Assembly: GCA_963844635.1 (NCBI GenBank)
Contig: CAWJPD010000008.1
Span: 372,001-436,000 of the forward strand
Direction: 5' to 3'
Source: JAJPKK01 sp963844635
GTDB taxonomy: Bacteria; Pseudomonadota; Alphaproteobacteria; Rhizobiales; Xanthobacteraceae
Length of the DNA: 64,000 bases
The notes under the pieces are model-generated. The model was given only the letters and a program-made list of their open reading frames with translations. It had not been told where the DNA came from and made no database searches. The position numbers and the translations under genes were made by a program. Positions 53,806-62,556 of this stretch are shown here, piece after piece. Numbering within the stretch: position 1 is the first letter of the stretch; each line of letters opens with the position of its first letter.

Positions 53806-55842
53806 TCAAGGCTCGCCGGCGAGTGGGCCAAACGCCTTCGGTGGCCGGCGATGCTTGGTGCCTGCCTCGTAGGCGGAGGCGATTTCGAACAACAGCGCCT
53901 CATCGAAGGGCCGTCCAAGGAATTCCATTGCGACGGGGATTTGATCGGGCTTCGGTCCCACAAGGCGGCTGCCGTTTGGATCGGTCGGGTCGGGCGCGCG
54001 ATCGTAAACCACGCGGGTGAAGCCTGCGGGCACAACGATCGCCGGCAAGCCGCTCACCGGGCTCAGATTCACCGCCCAACTGCCGCCCGCGCTACGGAAG
54101 GTGTCGAGATCGGTTTTGAGGCTCGGCTCTCCCGGCACCAGATCGGGATCGGACATCTTCGTTCCCGCCTTGAGCACGCGCGGCTCGACCAGAGGATTGT
54201 ACACGGCGGCGACCCGGCTCGGATAAACGATCGGAGCCGGGATCGTGGTGTAGGTATAGACGAGCGCGTCGAGATTGTTGTCCGCCATCACCTTGTAGAT
54301 GATGCGCTGCAGGTTGGTGATGCGCAGCGTGTGACTGATTTCGTCCGCCGTGTTGAGCGTTTCCGCCGTATCGCCGAGAGCGAATCGCAACCAGTCATTC
54401 TCGCCGGCAAAGGACTTCGTGTTGTAAAGGTCCGCGACGCTGCGAAACTTCTTGTCGCCGCGCTCCTTGAGGTAGAGATCGAGAGCGTACCTCGCTTCGA
54501 CGCGCGGATTCTGGGCGGCGAGCATGCGCAAATTGACGCCGCGCGCGCCGACTGGCAGCAGCTTCGGATCGCTGGCGATCGCCGCCAGGCGGTCGATCGG
54601 CTTTGTTCCGCCGGAAATCGCAGCCGGCAAGCTCTGCGCGAAGAAGCTCGGCTCGTAGGCGGTCATGATCTCGGCGACGGCCGCGCTGAAATCGACCGGA
54701 TCGACGATTGTCGCGCCAAGGCTCTTCATGTCGGCGAGCGCCTCGTTGCCGATCCGGATGTTGTCGCGGTCGGCAATCGAGGCCTCGATCATGAAGTCGC
54801 GCACGACGCCGAGCCGCTTGCCGGCGAGCGACGGGCGGCCGAGGTAATTCGAATAGGCGACCGGCGGTCTCCCATGCGCAACGGCCGTGATGGCGTCGCG
54901 CGGATCGTCGCCGGTGAGCACTTCGAGCAGCGCCGCCGTGTCCTCAACATTGCGGCACATCGGGCCGCCGCGGTCGCGCGAGAACGTCAGCGGCACGATG
55001 CCGGCGCGGCTCACCAGCCCCTGCGTCGCGACCATTCCGACCAGCGCGTTGAGCGACGACGGATAGCGCACCGACCCGGACGTATCGGTACCGAGCGCGC
55101 AAATGGCGAGGTTCGCAGCAACCGCCGCCGCCGAGCCGGCGCTGGAGCCGCCGGTGATCCGCTTAGTGTCATAGGGATTGCAGGTCTGGCCGCCCAGCGT
55201 GCTGCGCCCAATGCCGGCGGGTGCATATTCGTCGAGGTTGGTCTTGCCAAGGATGATCGCGCCAGCCGCGCGCAGCTTTGCCACCATGGTGGCATCCCTC
55301 GGCGGCCTGTCGTTGGCGTAATCGGCGAGCGCACCGGCGGTCGTGCGCAGGTCGAAGGTATCGTAATTGTCCTTCACTGCAATCGGGATGCCATGCAGTG
55401 GCCCGATGAAATTCCCGGTGCGGGCGAAATACGCGTCCTGCGCCCGCGCCACTTCGAGTGCGTCAGGAATCGCCGGGTCGTTGTCGGCCGGATCGGTCTT
55501 CGAGCGCTTGCCGCGGACGTTCAGTGTCATGTAGGCGTTCACTTGGCCGGCGTTCTCGATCGGCGTTATCTCGCCGAGCATGAGGCCGGTTGCCGGATCG
55601 ACTTCGCCTTTCACGCAGGTGCCGTTGTAGGCCGCGATGCGCTTGAAATAGAGCTGGACGAGTTGCTCGGCGGTGATCTCCTTGGCGCGAATCGCGCGCT
55701 GCACGTCGGCAATCGTTGCTTCTTCGAGATGGAATTTTGGCGCCGAGGCGGCTTTTGCCACGAACGCGAGATGGGCCGCCGACAGCACGCCAGCACCGAT
55801 GGCGAGCATAGAAATTTTCGTGCGAAGGCTTCGCGGACGCAT
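53806..55842 (-). CDS. Exported amidase (amidase signature family)
   Basis: About 678 residues. The Ser-cis-Ser-Lys catalytic triad is visible: Lys in IPIAVKDNYDT, Ser in ITGGSSAGSAAAVAANLA, and Ser in GTDTSGSVRYPSS. A signal peptide is present at the N-terminus (RSLRTKISMLAIGAGVLSAAHLAFVAKA), so it probably acts in the periplasm. ATG at 55842 has AGGAAGGGGAG upstream; much longer open frames upstream are non-coding. The family hydrolyses amides of various kinds; the natural substrate is unknown. Confidence 0.9.
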   Translation of the reverse strand: MRPRSLRTKISMLAIGAGVLSAAHLAFVAKAASAPKFHLEEATIADVQRAIRAKEITAEQLVQLYFKRIAAYNGTCVKGEVDPATGLMLGEITPIENAGQVNAYMTLNVRGKRSKTDPADNDPAIPDALEVARAQDAYFARTGNFIGPLHGIPIAVKDNYDTFDLRTTAGALADYANDRPPRDATMVAKLRAAGAIILGKTNLDEYAPAGIGRSTLGGQTCNPYDTKRITGGSSAGSAAAVAANLAICALGTDTSGSVRYPSSLNALVGMVATQGLVSRAGIVPLTFSRDRGGPMCRNVEDTAALLEVLTGDDPRDAITAVAHGRPPVAYSNYLGRPSLAGKRLGVVRDFMIEASIADRDNIRIGNEALADMKSLGATIVDPVDFSAAVAEIMTAYEPSFFAQSLPAAISGGTKPIDRLAAIASDPKLLPVGARGVNLRMLAAQNPRVEARYALDLYLKERGDKKFRSVADLYNTKSFAGENDWLRFALGDTAETLNTADEISHTLRITNLQRIIYKVMADNNLDALVYTYTTIPAPIVYPSRVAAVYNPLVEPRVLKAGTKMSDPDLVPGEPSLKTDLDTFRSAGGSWAVNLSPVSGLPAIVVPAGFTRVVYDRAPDPTDPNGSRLVGPKPDQIPVAMEFLGRPFDEALLFEIASAYEAGTKHRRPPKAFGPLAGEP

Positions 55843-55966
55843 GGCACTCCCCTTCCTACAATGTCGTGCCCGGTATGGTATGCTGTCAGCTTTCCAAGTC
55901 AATTCGCGTTGCGGGCCAGCCGGTTTGCGTTTCTGCCAGCGAAGTAGTCGAGGAAAGGAGGAGGCC

Positions 55967-56947
55967 ATGCGACGCCGGGATTTCATTGCTGGGCTGGGCG
56001 GCGCGGCGGCGGCAATGCCATTGATAGCACGAGCGCAACAACAATCGTTGCCTGTGATCGGGTGGTTATCTGATGCAGTCCGGAATGAGGCGTCGGTCGC
56101 AGCTTTCCGCCAGGGCCTAGGCGAAGTCGGCTTCATAGAAGGAAGAAATGTAGCGATCGAATATCGCTGGGCCGATAATCAGACCGAGCGCGTGGCGGCG
56201 CTTGCCGCCGATCTCGTCCGGCGGCGCGTGGCAGTGCTTGCGGTTTCTCCGAATCCTGCAACCATTGCGCCGGTCAAGGCTGTTACTGCGACGACGACTA
56301 TCCCAATCGTGTTTTTGAGCGGCCCCGATCCGGTTGCTAGTGGCCTCGTCGCCAGCCTCAATCGGCCGGGAGGCAATCTCACCGGCGTCAGTCTTTTGAC
56401 CAACGAATCGGAGACGAAGCGGTTCGGTCTGCTGCATACATTAGTACCGCAAGCCAAAACCGTTGCTTTGCTGGTGCAAAGAAGGGGTGTTCCCTCACAG
56501 GAATTGAAATCTGTCGAAGCCGCGGGACATCAAGTTGGCGTGCAAATTGTGGGTCTGGAGGTCAATAGGGACAGCGACTTCGACGCGGCGTTTGAGACTG
56601 CCCGGCGTGAAGGTGCCGGCGCGATCGAGATTGCCTCGCGGCAGCTTTTCATCGACCATCGCGGTTCATTGATAACGCTTGCCGCGAATTACAACCTTCC
56701 CGCGATATACGCGCAACCCGAATTCGTCGAGGCGGGTGGCCTAATGTCATACAGCACGAGGATTGCAGACGCTTTTCGCTGGGTCGGCGTCTACACTGGC
56801 CGCGTGCTGAACGGCGAGAAGCCGGCTGACCTGCCGGTCATGCTGCCAACGAAGTTCGAGTTCTTCGTCAACCTGCGCACGGCAAAATCTCAAAAGATTG
56901 AAATTCCGCCCCAACTGCTCGCGATCGCCGACAGAGTGATCGAATAG
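55967..56947 (+). CDS. ABC transporter substrate-binding protein with Tat signal
   Basis: A 326-residue protein of the ABC_sub_bind type (PF04392, YnjA/tryptophan-binding-like, common in Bradyrhizobium). MRRRDFIAGLGGAAAAMPLIARAQ is a twin-arginine signal. IGWLSDAVRNEASVAAFRQGLGEVGFIEGRNVAIEYRWADNQ is the family hallmark. The ribosome site is AAAGGAGGAGG. No permease or ATPase gene is next to it. Its last 33 bases are part of a tandem duplication with the following intergenic DNA. Confidence 0.9.
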   Translation: MRRRDFIAGLGGAAAAMPLIARAQQQSLPVIGWLSDAVRNEASVAAFRQGLGEVGFIEGRNVAIEYRWADNQTERVAALAADLVRRRVAVLAVSPNPATIAPVKAVTATTTIPIVFLSGPDPVASGLVASLNRPGGNLTGVSLLTNESETKRFGLLHTLVPQAKTVALLVQRRGVPSQELKSVEAAGHQVGVQIVGLEVNRDSDFDAAFETARREGAGAIEIASRQLFIDHRGSLITLAANYNLPAIYAQPEFVEAGGLMSYSTRIADAFRWVGVYTGRVLNGEKPADLPVMLPTKFEFFVNLRTAKSQKIEIPPQLLAIADRVIE

Positions 56948-57227
56948 CAGCCCGGATAAGCGCCGTCCACCGTATAGCCACATCTAACGGACAGTGTCGG
57001 CGCGATATCCGGGGTCTCTCTCGTCGCGGCAACGGTGGCCCCGGATGTCGCGGCGTGCGCTGGGGTAGGCACAAGTTCCGTCGTGGGCGCGCCGCTCATC
57101 CGGGCTACGGTTTACTACGGTTTACTGCTCGCGATCGCCGACAGAGTGATCGAATAGTTTCGTACCCCGGATAAGCGCCGTCCACCGTATAGCCACATCT
57201 AACGGACAGTGTCGGCGCAATATCCGG
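56915..57227 (+). repeat. Tandem duplication with a 210-base period at the 3' end of a gene
   Basis: The stretch CTGCTCGCGATCGCCGAC... through the stop codon at 56945-56947 recurs at 57125, and CGGATAAGCGCCGTCCACCG...ATATCCGGG recurs at 57167 or nearby with few changes. The offset is 210 bases. The intervening DNA also holds TCATCCGGGCTACGG, the type of short palindrome known from other Bradyrhizobium-like genomes. It gives an in-frame copy of the C-terminal codons of the binding-protein gene with no gene attached. Confidence 0.8.
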
Positions 57228-57255
57228 GCCTGTCACGCGCTTATCACGGTCAGCA

Positions 57256-58741
57256 TCACGCGTGCCCGACCGGCATGGCGACGAAACGGATGCCATCCGC
57301 GGTCCGCACCCGCATCAGCACCGTGCGCTTGCCGGCCTTTTCGGCGGCTTCGACGGCGGTGCGCAGATCGCCCACGTTTCCGACTTTTTTTCCGGCGACC
57401 TGGACAATGACATCGCCTGCCTGAAAACCCTGCTCCGCCGCCGCTCCGTCCGGGTCGACGGCGGTGACGATCACGCCATTGCCGCCACTGCGCGGGGCGA
57501 CGGCAAGTCCGAGACGCGGAACCGCGGTGCCGCGCTGTTTGGGAACTTCCGGCGCGGCCGTGGCCTCGCGCTGGTCAGGAAGATTGCCGAGCACGACATT
57601 GACGTCGCGCTCCTGCCCCTTGCGGACCACACCAAGCATCACCGTGTTGCCGGGCGCGAGCGCGCTGACGACGCGCGCGAGCTCGCGTGAATTCGGTGAT
57701 CTCCTTCCCGTTCACGGTCGTCACGACGTCGCCCGACTCGATACCGGCCTTTCCGGCCGGACCGTCCGCTTGCGGCTCGGCGACAAGTGCGCCGTGCGAA
57801 GTGCTCAGCCCAAGCTCCGCGGCGATTTCGGGCGTGACATCCTGAATTTGCACGCCGATCCACCCGCGCGTGACCTTGCCTTTGTCTTTGAGCTGCGTGA
57901 TGACGCTTTTGGCGGTCTCGGCAGGAATGGCGAAGGCGATCCCGACCGATCCCCCCGAGGGCGACACGATGGCCGCATTGACACCGATGACGTTGCCATC
58001 CATGTCGAAGGTCGGACCGCCCGAATTCCCGCGATTGACCGCGGCGTCGATCTGGAGGAAGTCGTCATAGGGGCCGGCCCCGATGTCACGACCGTTCGCC
58101 GAGACGATGCCGGCGGTCACAGTTCCGCCGAGGCCGAACGGGTTGCCGACGGCGATGACCCAGTCGCCGATCCGCGGTATTGCCTCCGAGAAATTGACGA
58201 AGGGCACCGATCCCGCGGCATCTACCTTGATCAAGGCGATGTCGGACCGCTGGTCGGCGCCGATCACCTTGGCCGGGAACGTTCGCCCGTCGTCGGTGGT
58301 GACATCGACCGTCTCGCTCTTGTCGACGACGTGGAAATTGGTCACGGCGTAGCCATCGGAAGAGATGAAGAAGCCAGAGCCTTGGCCGGTGACCACGCCG
58401 CGCCCGCGCGGATTTGCTTGATCTTCAGGGCTGCTAAAGCGCTTGAAGAAGCGGTCGAGCGGCGAGTCGGAGGACCCGTCGCGCGTGCGCCGGCCGGTCG
58501 CGATGCGCACGCGGACCGAGATCACGGCGGGCTTCACCCTCGCGACGATGTCGGCAAAGCCCACCGGCCGTGCCGCCGTCTGCGCGGTTGCCTCGGTGAT
58601 AAGGCCGCGGTCGCCAACGGCCGCCACGCAGCAAAAGAACAGCACCGCCATCAGCGCCGCGGCGCCCACGGAGGCGGTCCGTCGCGCCGGCGTCCCGGAA
58701 CCCGCGATCGCAAACCGAGTTCGGCCACGACGTAGAACCAT
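57256..58741 (-). pseudogene. degP: DegP/HtrA-type periplasmic serine protease, one frameshift
   Basis: About 494 residues when restored. After a signal-anchor region, the protease domain has the triad His in VTNFHVVD, Asp in RSDIALIKVD and Ser in NRGNSGGPTFD. PDZ 1 follows (VTRGWIGVQIQDV, then GIESGDVVTTVNGKEI). One extra base near 57694 breaks the frame in PDZ 1. The other frame continues NSRELARVVSALAPGNTVMLGVVRKGQERD and PDZ 2 (GNGVIVTAVDPDGAAAEQGFQAGDVIVQVAGKKV). ATG at 58741 has GGGAGA upstream. It degrades or folds misfolded envelope proteins. A sequencing error is likely. Confidence 0.85.
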
Positions 58742-59025
58742 GTTGGTCTCCCTGGGGGCGGAGAATTGGAGAAAAGACATGTTTACGAAAATCCATGATT
58801 ACGCGGCCTGTATCAAGCCCCGTGCGGCTGAACTTTTAGCAGTCCTGGCGCGCGACCCGAGGGCACAGGGCGGCCTGACAAAGGAACTCCGGCTCTCCTT
58901 GCGGCGCCCCCTTGCCTTTCCTAACTCTGATTGGAGGGCTGCAAGCTGAAAAGCCGCCTGTCAGAAAAGCGACGCGGGAGGCGAAAGCCGCCCCAGACGA
59001 TCGCGCGAATATCGGAGACCCGGAC

Positions 59026-59586
59026 ATGCAAATGCCCGTTGAAATCGATTTTCAAGGGATGAAAGCCAATGACGTGCTTCGCGCCACTATCAATGAGCAT
59101 CTCGACAGCCTCGAAAGGCGATGCGGCCGTCTCACCTCGTGCCGCATTTCGGTACGGGCGCCGAGCGAGCACCATCGCAACGGCGGTCTTTACGAGGTCA
59201 CGATCAACCTGACGCTGCCGCAGGGCCGCTCGGTCGAGATCGGGCGCACGCCTGCAGCCGACGAACGCCACGCCGACGTGAATTTTGCCGTCAATGACGC
59301 CTTCAAGCGCGCCCGCCGCCGCCTCCAGGATCAGGCCCGCCGCATGCGCGGCGATATCAAGCAGCATGATGAGCAGCCGATCGGCACGGTCAAACGCCTC
59401 GACGGCAGCTTTGGTTTCATTGAAACGGCGGACGGGAGGGACATCTACTTCCATCGCAACAGCGTCCTGAACGAAGGCTTTTCGCAACTTGTCCCGGGGG
59501 CGCGGGTCAGCTATTTCGAGGAAATCGGCGAAAAAGGAGCTCAGGCGAGCACGGTCAGGCTGCTCGGGAAGCACGGCTTGCGCTGA
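59026..59586 (+). CDS. HPF/RaiA domain fused to a cold-shock domain
   Basis: A 186-residue protein. The N-terminal half MPVEIDFQGMKANDVLRATINEHLDSLERRCGRLTSCRISVRAPSEHH resembles ribosome hibernation factors (HPF/RaiA). The C-terminal part IGTVKRLDGSFGFIETADGRDIYFHRNSVLNEGF matches the nucleic-acid-binding cold-shock fold with its FGFI and YFHRN motifs. The combination suggests a factor that acts on the ribosome or mRNA under stress. ATG at 59026 has CGGAGA upstream. It stands alone on this strand and diverges from degP. Confidence 0.85.
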   Translation: MQMPVEIDFQGMKANDVLRATINEHLDSLERRCGRLTSCRISVRAPSEHHRNGGLYEVTINLTLPQGRSVEIGRTPAADERHADVNFAVNDAFKRARRRLQDQARRMRGDIKQHDEQPIGTVKRLDGSFGFIETADGRDIYFHRNSVLNEGFSQLVPGARVSYFEEIGEKGAQASTVRLLGKHGLR

Positions 59587-59737
59587 TTGCCCATCGTCCG
59601 CCGCCGCGCAAACGATTTCTGAGCGCACATGGCTTGTCCGACGGTCGGGGCGACCATCGACCCGATGAGATCGGGGTGTCCCGTGCCGATCGCAGGCGGC
59701 ACATCGCCCGCGCCATCGCTAGACCATCAATCCCGTG

Positions 59738-59878
59738 CTGGAGCGGGATGCGTTCAGGTTGAATCGCCTCCCGGTTCTCTTTTCCGCATAGGTCGCGGAC
59801 TGCGCTCGATGACGGATGCGCGGTGATTTTGCGCATGATGTTGTCCGAAAAGTCTGCAACTGTACGGGATCATGCGCT
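59738..59878 (-). repeat. Composite three-hairpin repeat, copy 12
   Basis: An inverted full copy: module III (GAGCGGGATGCGTT...), module II and module I. It lies in the 509-base gap between the HPF fusion gene and the molybdenum hydroxylase gene; nothing else was recognised in that gap. Confidence 0.86.
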
Positions 59879-60095
59879 ACGTGCCATCTGTCGCGGGTTC
59901 TGGCGTCTTTCCGGGACGCGGGAGTGAAACGCAGCCGAACTCGGGTCCCGCAGCCAATGAAGATGGGATTGCGGGTCGCCATGCGCAGCGCCCAAAATGA
60001 GGCCTGAATGTGGGTATAGGCTTTGAACGACGGAAACAGACCCATCCCCGTTCTCGAAATCACGGCGTCCGCGCTTGCAGAACATTACGGCCGAC

Positions 60096-62489
60096 ATGCA
60101 AAGGGAGCGGCGGCAAGCCTATATCGGCCGCCCACTGCCGCGTTTTGAGGACCGTCGTCTGGTCACCGGACGCGGCCGCTTTACCGATGATTTCTCATTC
60201 GAAGGACAGGCCTACGCCGCGTTCGTGCGCTCCCGGCATGCCCATGCGCGGATTGAAGCCATCGACACAAGGGCGGCCGAAGCTGCGGCGGGCGTCCTCG
60301 CTGTCTTAACGGGTGCCGATTACGAGGCGGCAGGCGGACGGGGCATCATGCATATGGCCAACCCCGCCGGCACACACGACGTGAACGTCAAGGCCTTCAG
60401 CGGCCCGGGGCGGCAGACAGCCTATGAAGCGCCGCACGCGCCGCTCGCGGTCGGGCGCGTTCGTTTCATCGGCGAGCCCGTTGCGATGATCGTGGCGGAA
60501 ACATTCTCCGCAGCCCAGGAAGCCTGCGAACGCGTCGAGGCGACCTACCAGGAGTTGCCGGCCGTCACCGACGCCGCTGCGGCGCTCTCCCCGGGCGCGC
60601 CGCTCGTCGATGATGCGGTCCCCGGCAACCTCGCCGTCGGCACCGAGTTCGGAGACCGCGCCGCGGTCGAGGCGGCTTTCGCCGGCGCGCATCTCATCGT
60701 GTCGCAGACTTTCCGCAACCAGCGGATCGCGCCCGTCTACATGGAGCCGCGCGCCGCCATCGGCAGCTATGACGAAGCGCAGGACACCTACAGCTTGGTG
60801 ACCGGCAGTCAGGGCGCCGTGCGTATCCGCGGCACCGTCGCCGCCTGTCTCGGGGTGCCGGCCGAGCGCGTGCGCGTCATCACCCCGGATGTCGGCGGCG
60901 CGTTTGGCCTGCGCAGCAACATCTATCCCGAGCAGGTCCTGGTCGCCTTTGCCGCCCGCCGTGTTGGGCGCCCGGTGAAATGGACAGGTGATCGCAGCGA
61001 GGCCTTTCTGACCGATTACCAAGGCCGGGACATTGTCACCGAAGGCCGGCTCGCGCTGGATGCGGACGGGCGCATCCTGGCTCTTGCCGTGACGATGACC
61101 GGCAATATCGGCGCCCACGCTGTGACCTATGTTCCGCTCTCCAACGCTTACCGCGTCACCCCAACGGTCTATGATATTCCGCTCGCGTGCGTGACCATCC
61201 GCGGCGCCCTCACCCATACGGTGCCTACCGCGCCGTTCCGCGGCGCCGGGCGACCCGAGGCAACGCTCGTCATCGAGCGCCTGATTGACATTGCGGCACG
61301 CCGGCTCGGGATGGACCGGGCGAGCCTGCGCCGGCGCAATCTCATCCGAAAAACCCAATTGCCTTACCGCTCCGCGACCGGCCTCACCTATGACAGCGGC
61401 GATTTCCGCAGCAACATGGATAATGTGCTCGCGCTCGCCGACTGGCGGGGCTTTGGCGACCGCCGCCGCGTGGCAGGAAAAAGGGGAATGCTCGCCGGCA
61501 TCGCGGTTGCCAATTACGTCGAGTCGCCGGTCGGCCAGCCCAACGAATACGTACGTGTCACGGTGCGATCCGACCGCATGGTCGAAGCCATCGCCGGAAC
61601 GCAGTCGAGCGGCCAAGGACATGAAACGAGCTTTGCCCAGGTGCTCGCCGACCGCCTAGGGATCCGGCCCGATGAGGTGCGGCTTGTCACCGGCGACACG
61701 GCTGTTGTGCCCGCGGGCGGCGGCACCCATTCGGACCGCTCGATGCGGCTTGCAGGCACACTTCTCGTCGAGGCCTGCGGTCGCGTGATCGACAGGGCGC
61801 GCCGCGTCTTTGCTGCCCTTGCCGCCTGCGCCGAGGCCGATACCGGGTTCGTCGATGGTTTCTTCGTCTCGCCGCGTTCAAACCTGCGGCTCGATATCTT
61901 TGATCTCGCGCAGGCGATCGAGACGGAACCTGCTCTGCCGCAGGAGTTGCGGGTCCGGCTTACCGAGGAGGCGACCTTTCGCGGGCGGATTCCGGCCTAT
62001 CCGACCGGCGCGGCGGTCTGCGAGGTGGAAGTCGATCCGGTGACCGGCGCCGTCGCGCTCACCCGGTACACCTCGGTCGACGATTGCGGCCAGCCGATCA
62101 ACCCGCTGATTTTGCATGGGCAGGTTCATGGCGGCATCGTGCAGGGCGCCGGCCAGGCGCTGTGCGAGTCCTTCGTGCACGATGCGGCATCGGGCGAGGT
62201 ATTGAGCGGCAGCTTCATGGATTACGCCTTGATGCGCGCCGACCGTGTCCCAAATTTCACCGTCGCGCTCGCCGAAGACCCGACTGCCGGCAACCCGCTG
62301 CGGGTCAAGGGCGGCGGCGAAGCTGGGATCACGCCGGCGCTCGCCGTCATCATGAATGCCGTGGTCGATGCCTTGTCGACCTATGGCATCGAGCACCTCG
62401 ACATGCCGGCATCGCCGGCGCAGGTGTGGTCGGCAATCCGGGCCGCGCGAAAGGGCGCCCGCGATCAAGGCACAGGCGCCTGCAGTTGA
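60096..62489 (+). CDS. Xanthine dehydrogenase-family molybdopterin-binding large subunit
   Basis: A 797-residue protein of the CoxL/xanthine-dehydrogenase large subunit family, which carries the molybdenum cofactor. YIGRPLPRFEDRRLVTGRGRFTDDF starts the family; the active-site loop reads PTAPFRGAGRPEA, as in the form II type rather than the CoxL-type carbon-monoxide dehydrogenase loop AYRCSFR; GGGEAGITPALAVI contains the conserved catalytic Glu. No small (FeS) or medium (FAD) subunit gene is adjacent. Substrate unknown. ATG at 60096 is preferred over TTG at 60075. Confidence 0.88.
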   Translation: MQRERRQAYIGRPLPRFEDRRLVTGRGRFTDDFSFEGQAYAAFVRSRHAHARIEAIDTRAAEAAAGVLAVLTGADYEAAGGRGIMHMANPAGTHDVNVKAFSGPGRQTAYEAPHAPLAVGRVRFIGEPVAMIVAETFSAAQEACERVEATYQELPAVTDAAAALSPGAPLVDDAVPGNLAVGTEFGDRAAVEAAFAGAHLIVSQTFRNQRIAPVYMEPRAAIGSYDEAQDTYSLVTGSQGAVRIRGTVAACLGVPAERVRVITPDVGGAFGLRSNIYPEQVLVAFAARRVGRPVKWTGDRSEAFLTDYQGRDIVTEGRLALDADGRILALAVTMTGNIGAHAVTYVPLSNAYRVTPTVYDIPLACVTIRGALTHTVPTAPFRGAGRPEATLVIERLIDIAARRLGMDRASLRRRNLIRKTQLPYRSATGLTYDSGDFRSNMDNVLALADWRGFGDRRRVAGKRGMLAGIAVANYVESPVGQPNEYVRVTVRSDRMVEAIAGTQSSGQGHETSFAQVLADRLGIRPDEVRLVTGDTAVVPAGGGTHSDRSMRLAGTLLVEACGRVIDRARRVFAALAACAEADTGFVDGFFVSPRSNLRLDIFDLAQAIETEPALPQELRVRLTEEATFRGRIPAYPTGAAVCEVEVDPVTGAVALTRYTSVDDCGQPINPLILHGQVHGGIVQGAGQALCESFVHDAASGEVLSGSFMDYALMRADRVPNFTVALAEDPTAGNPLRVKGGGEAGITPALAVIMNAVVDALSTYGIEHLDMPASPAQVWSAIRAARKGARDQGTGACS

Positions 62490-62556
62490 GGCGTGCTCTT
62501 GTCCTTGAGATGCGCCAATATGGCGTCGTGGGATGTGCGCAGACAGGGGCGAAATC

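Noticed and set aside
53692..55947. A 751-codon plus-strand frame opposite the amidase gene
   Set aside because: It overlaps a clear amidase on the other strand and has a repetitive Arg/His/Ala composition typical of an antisense frame.
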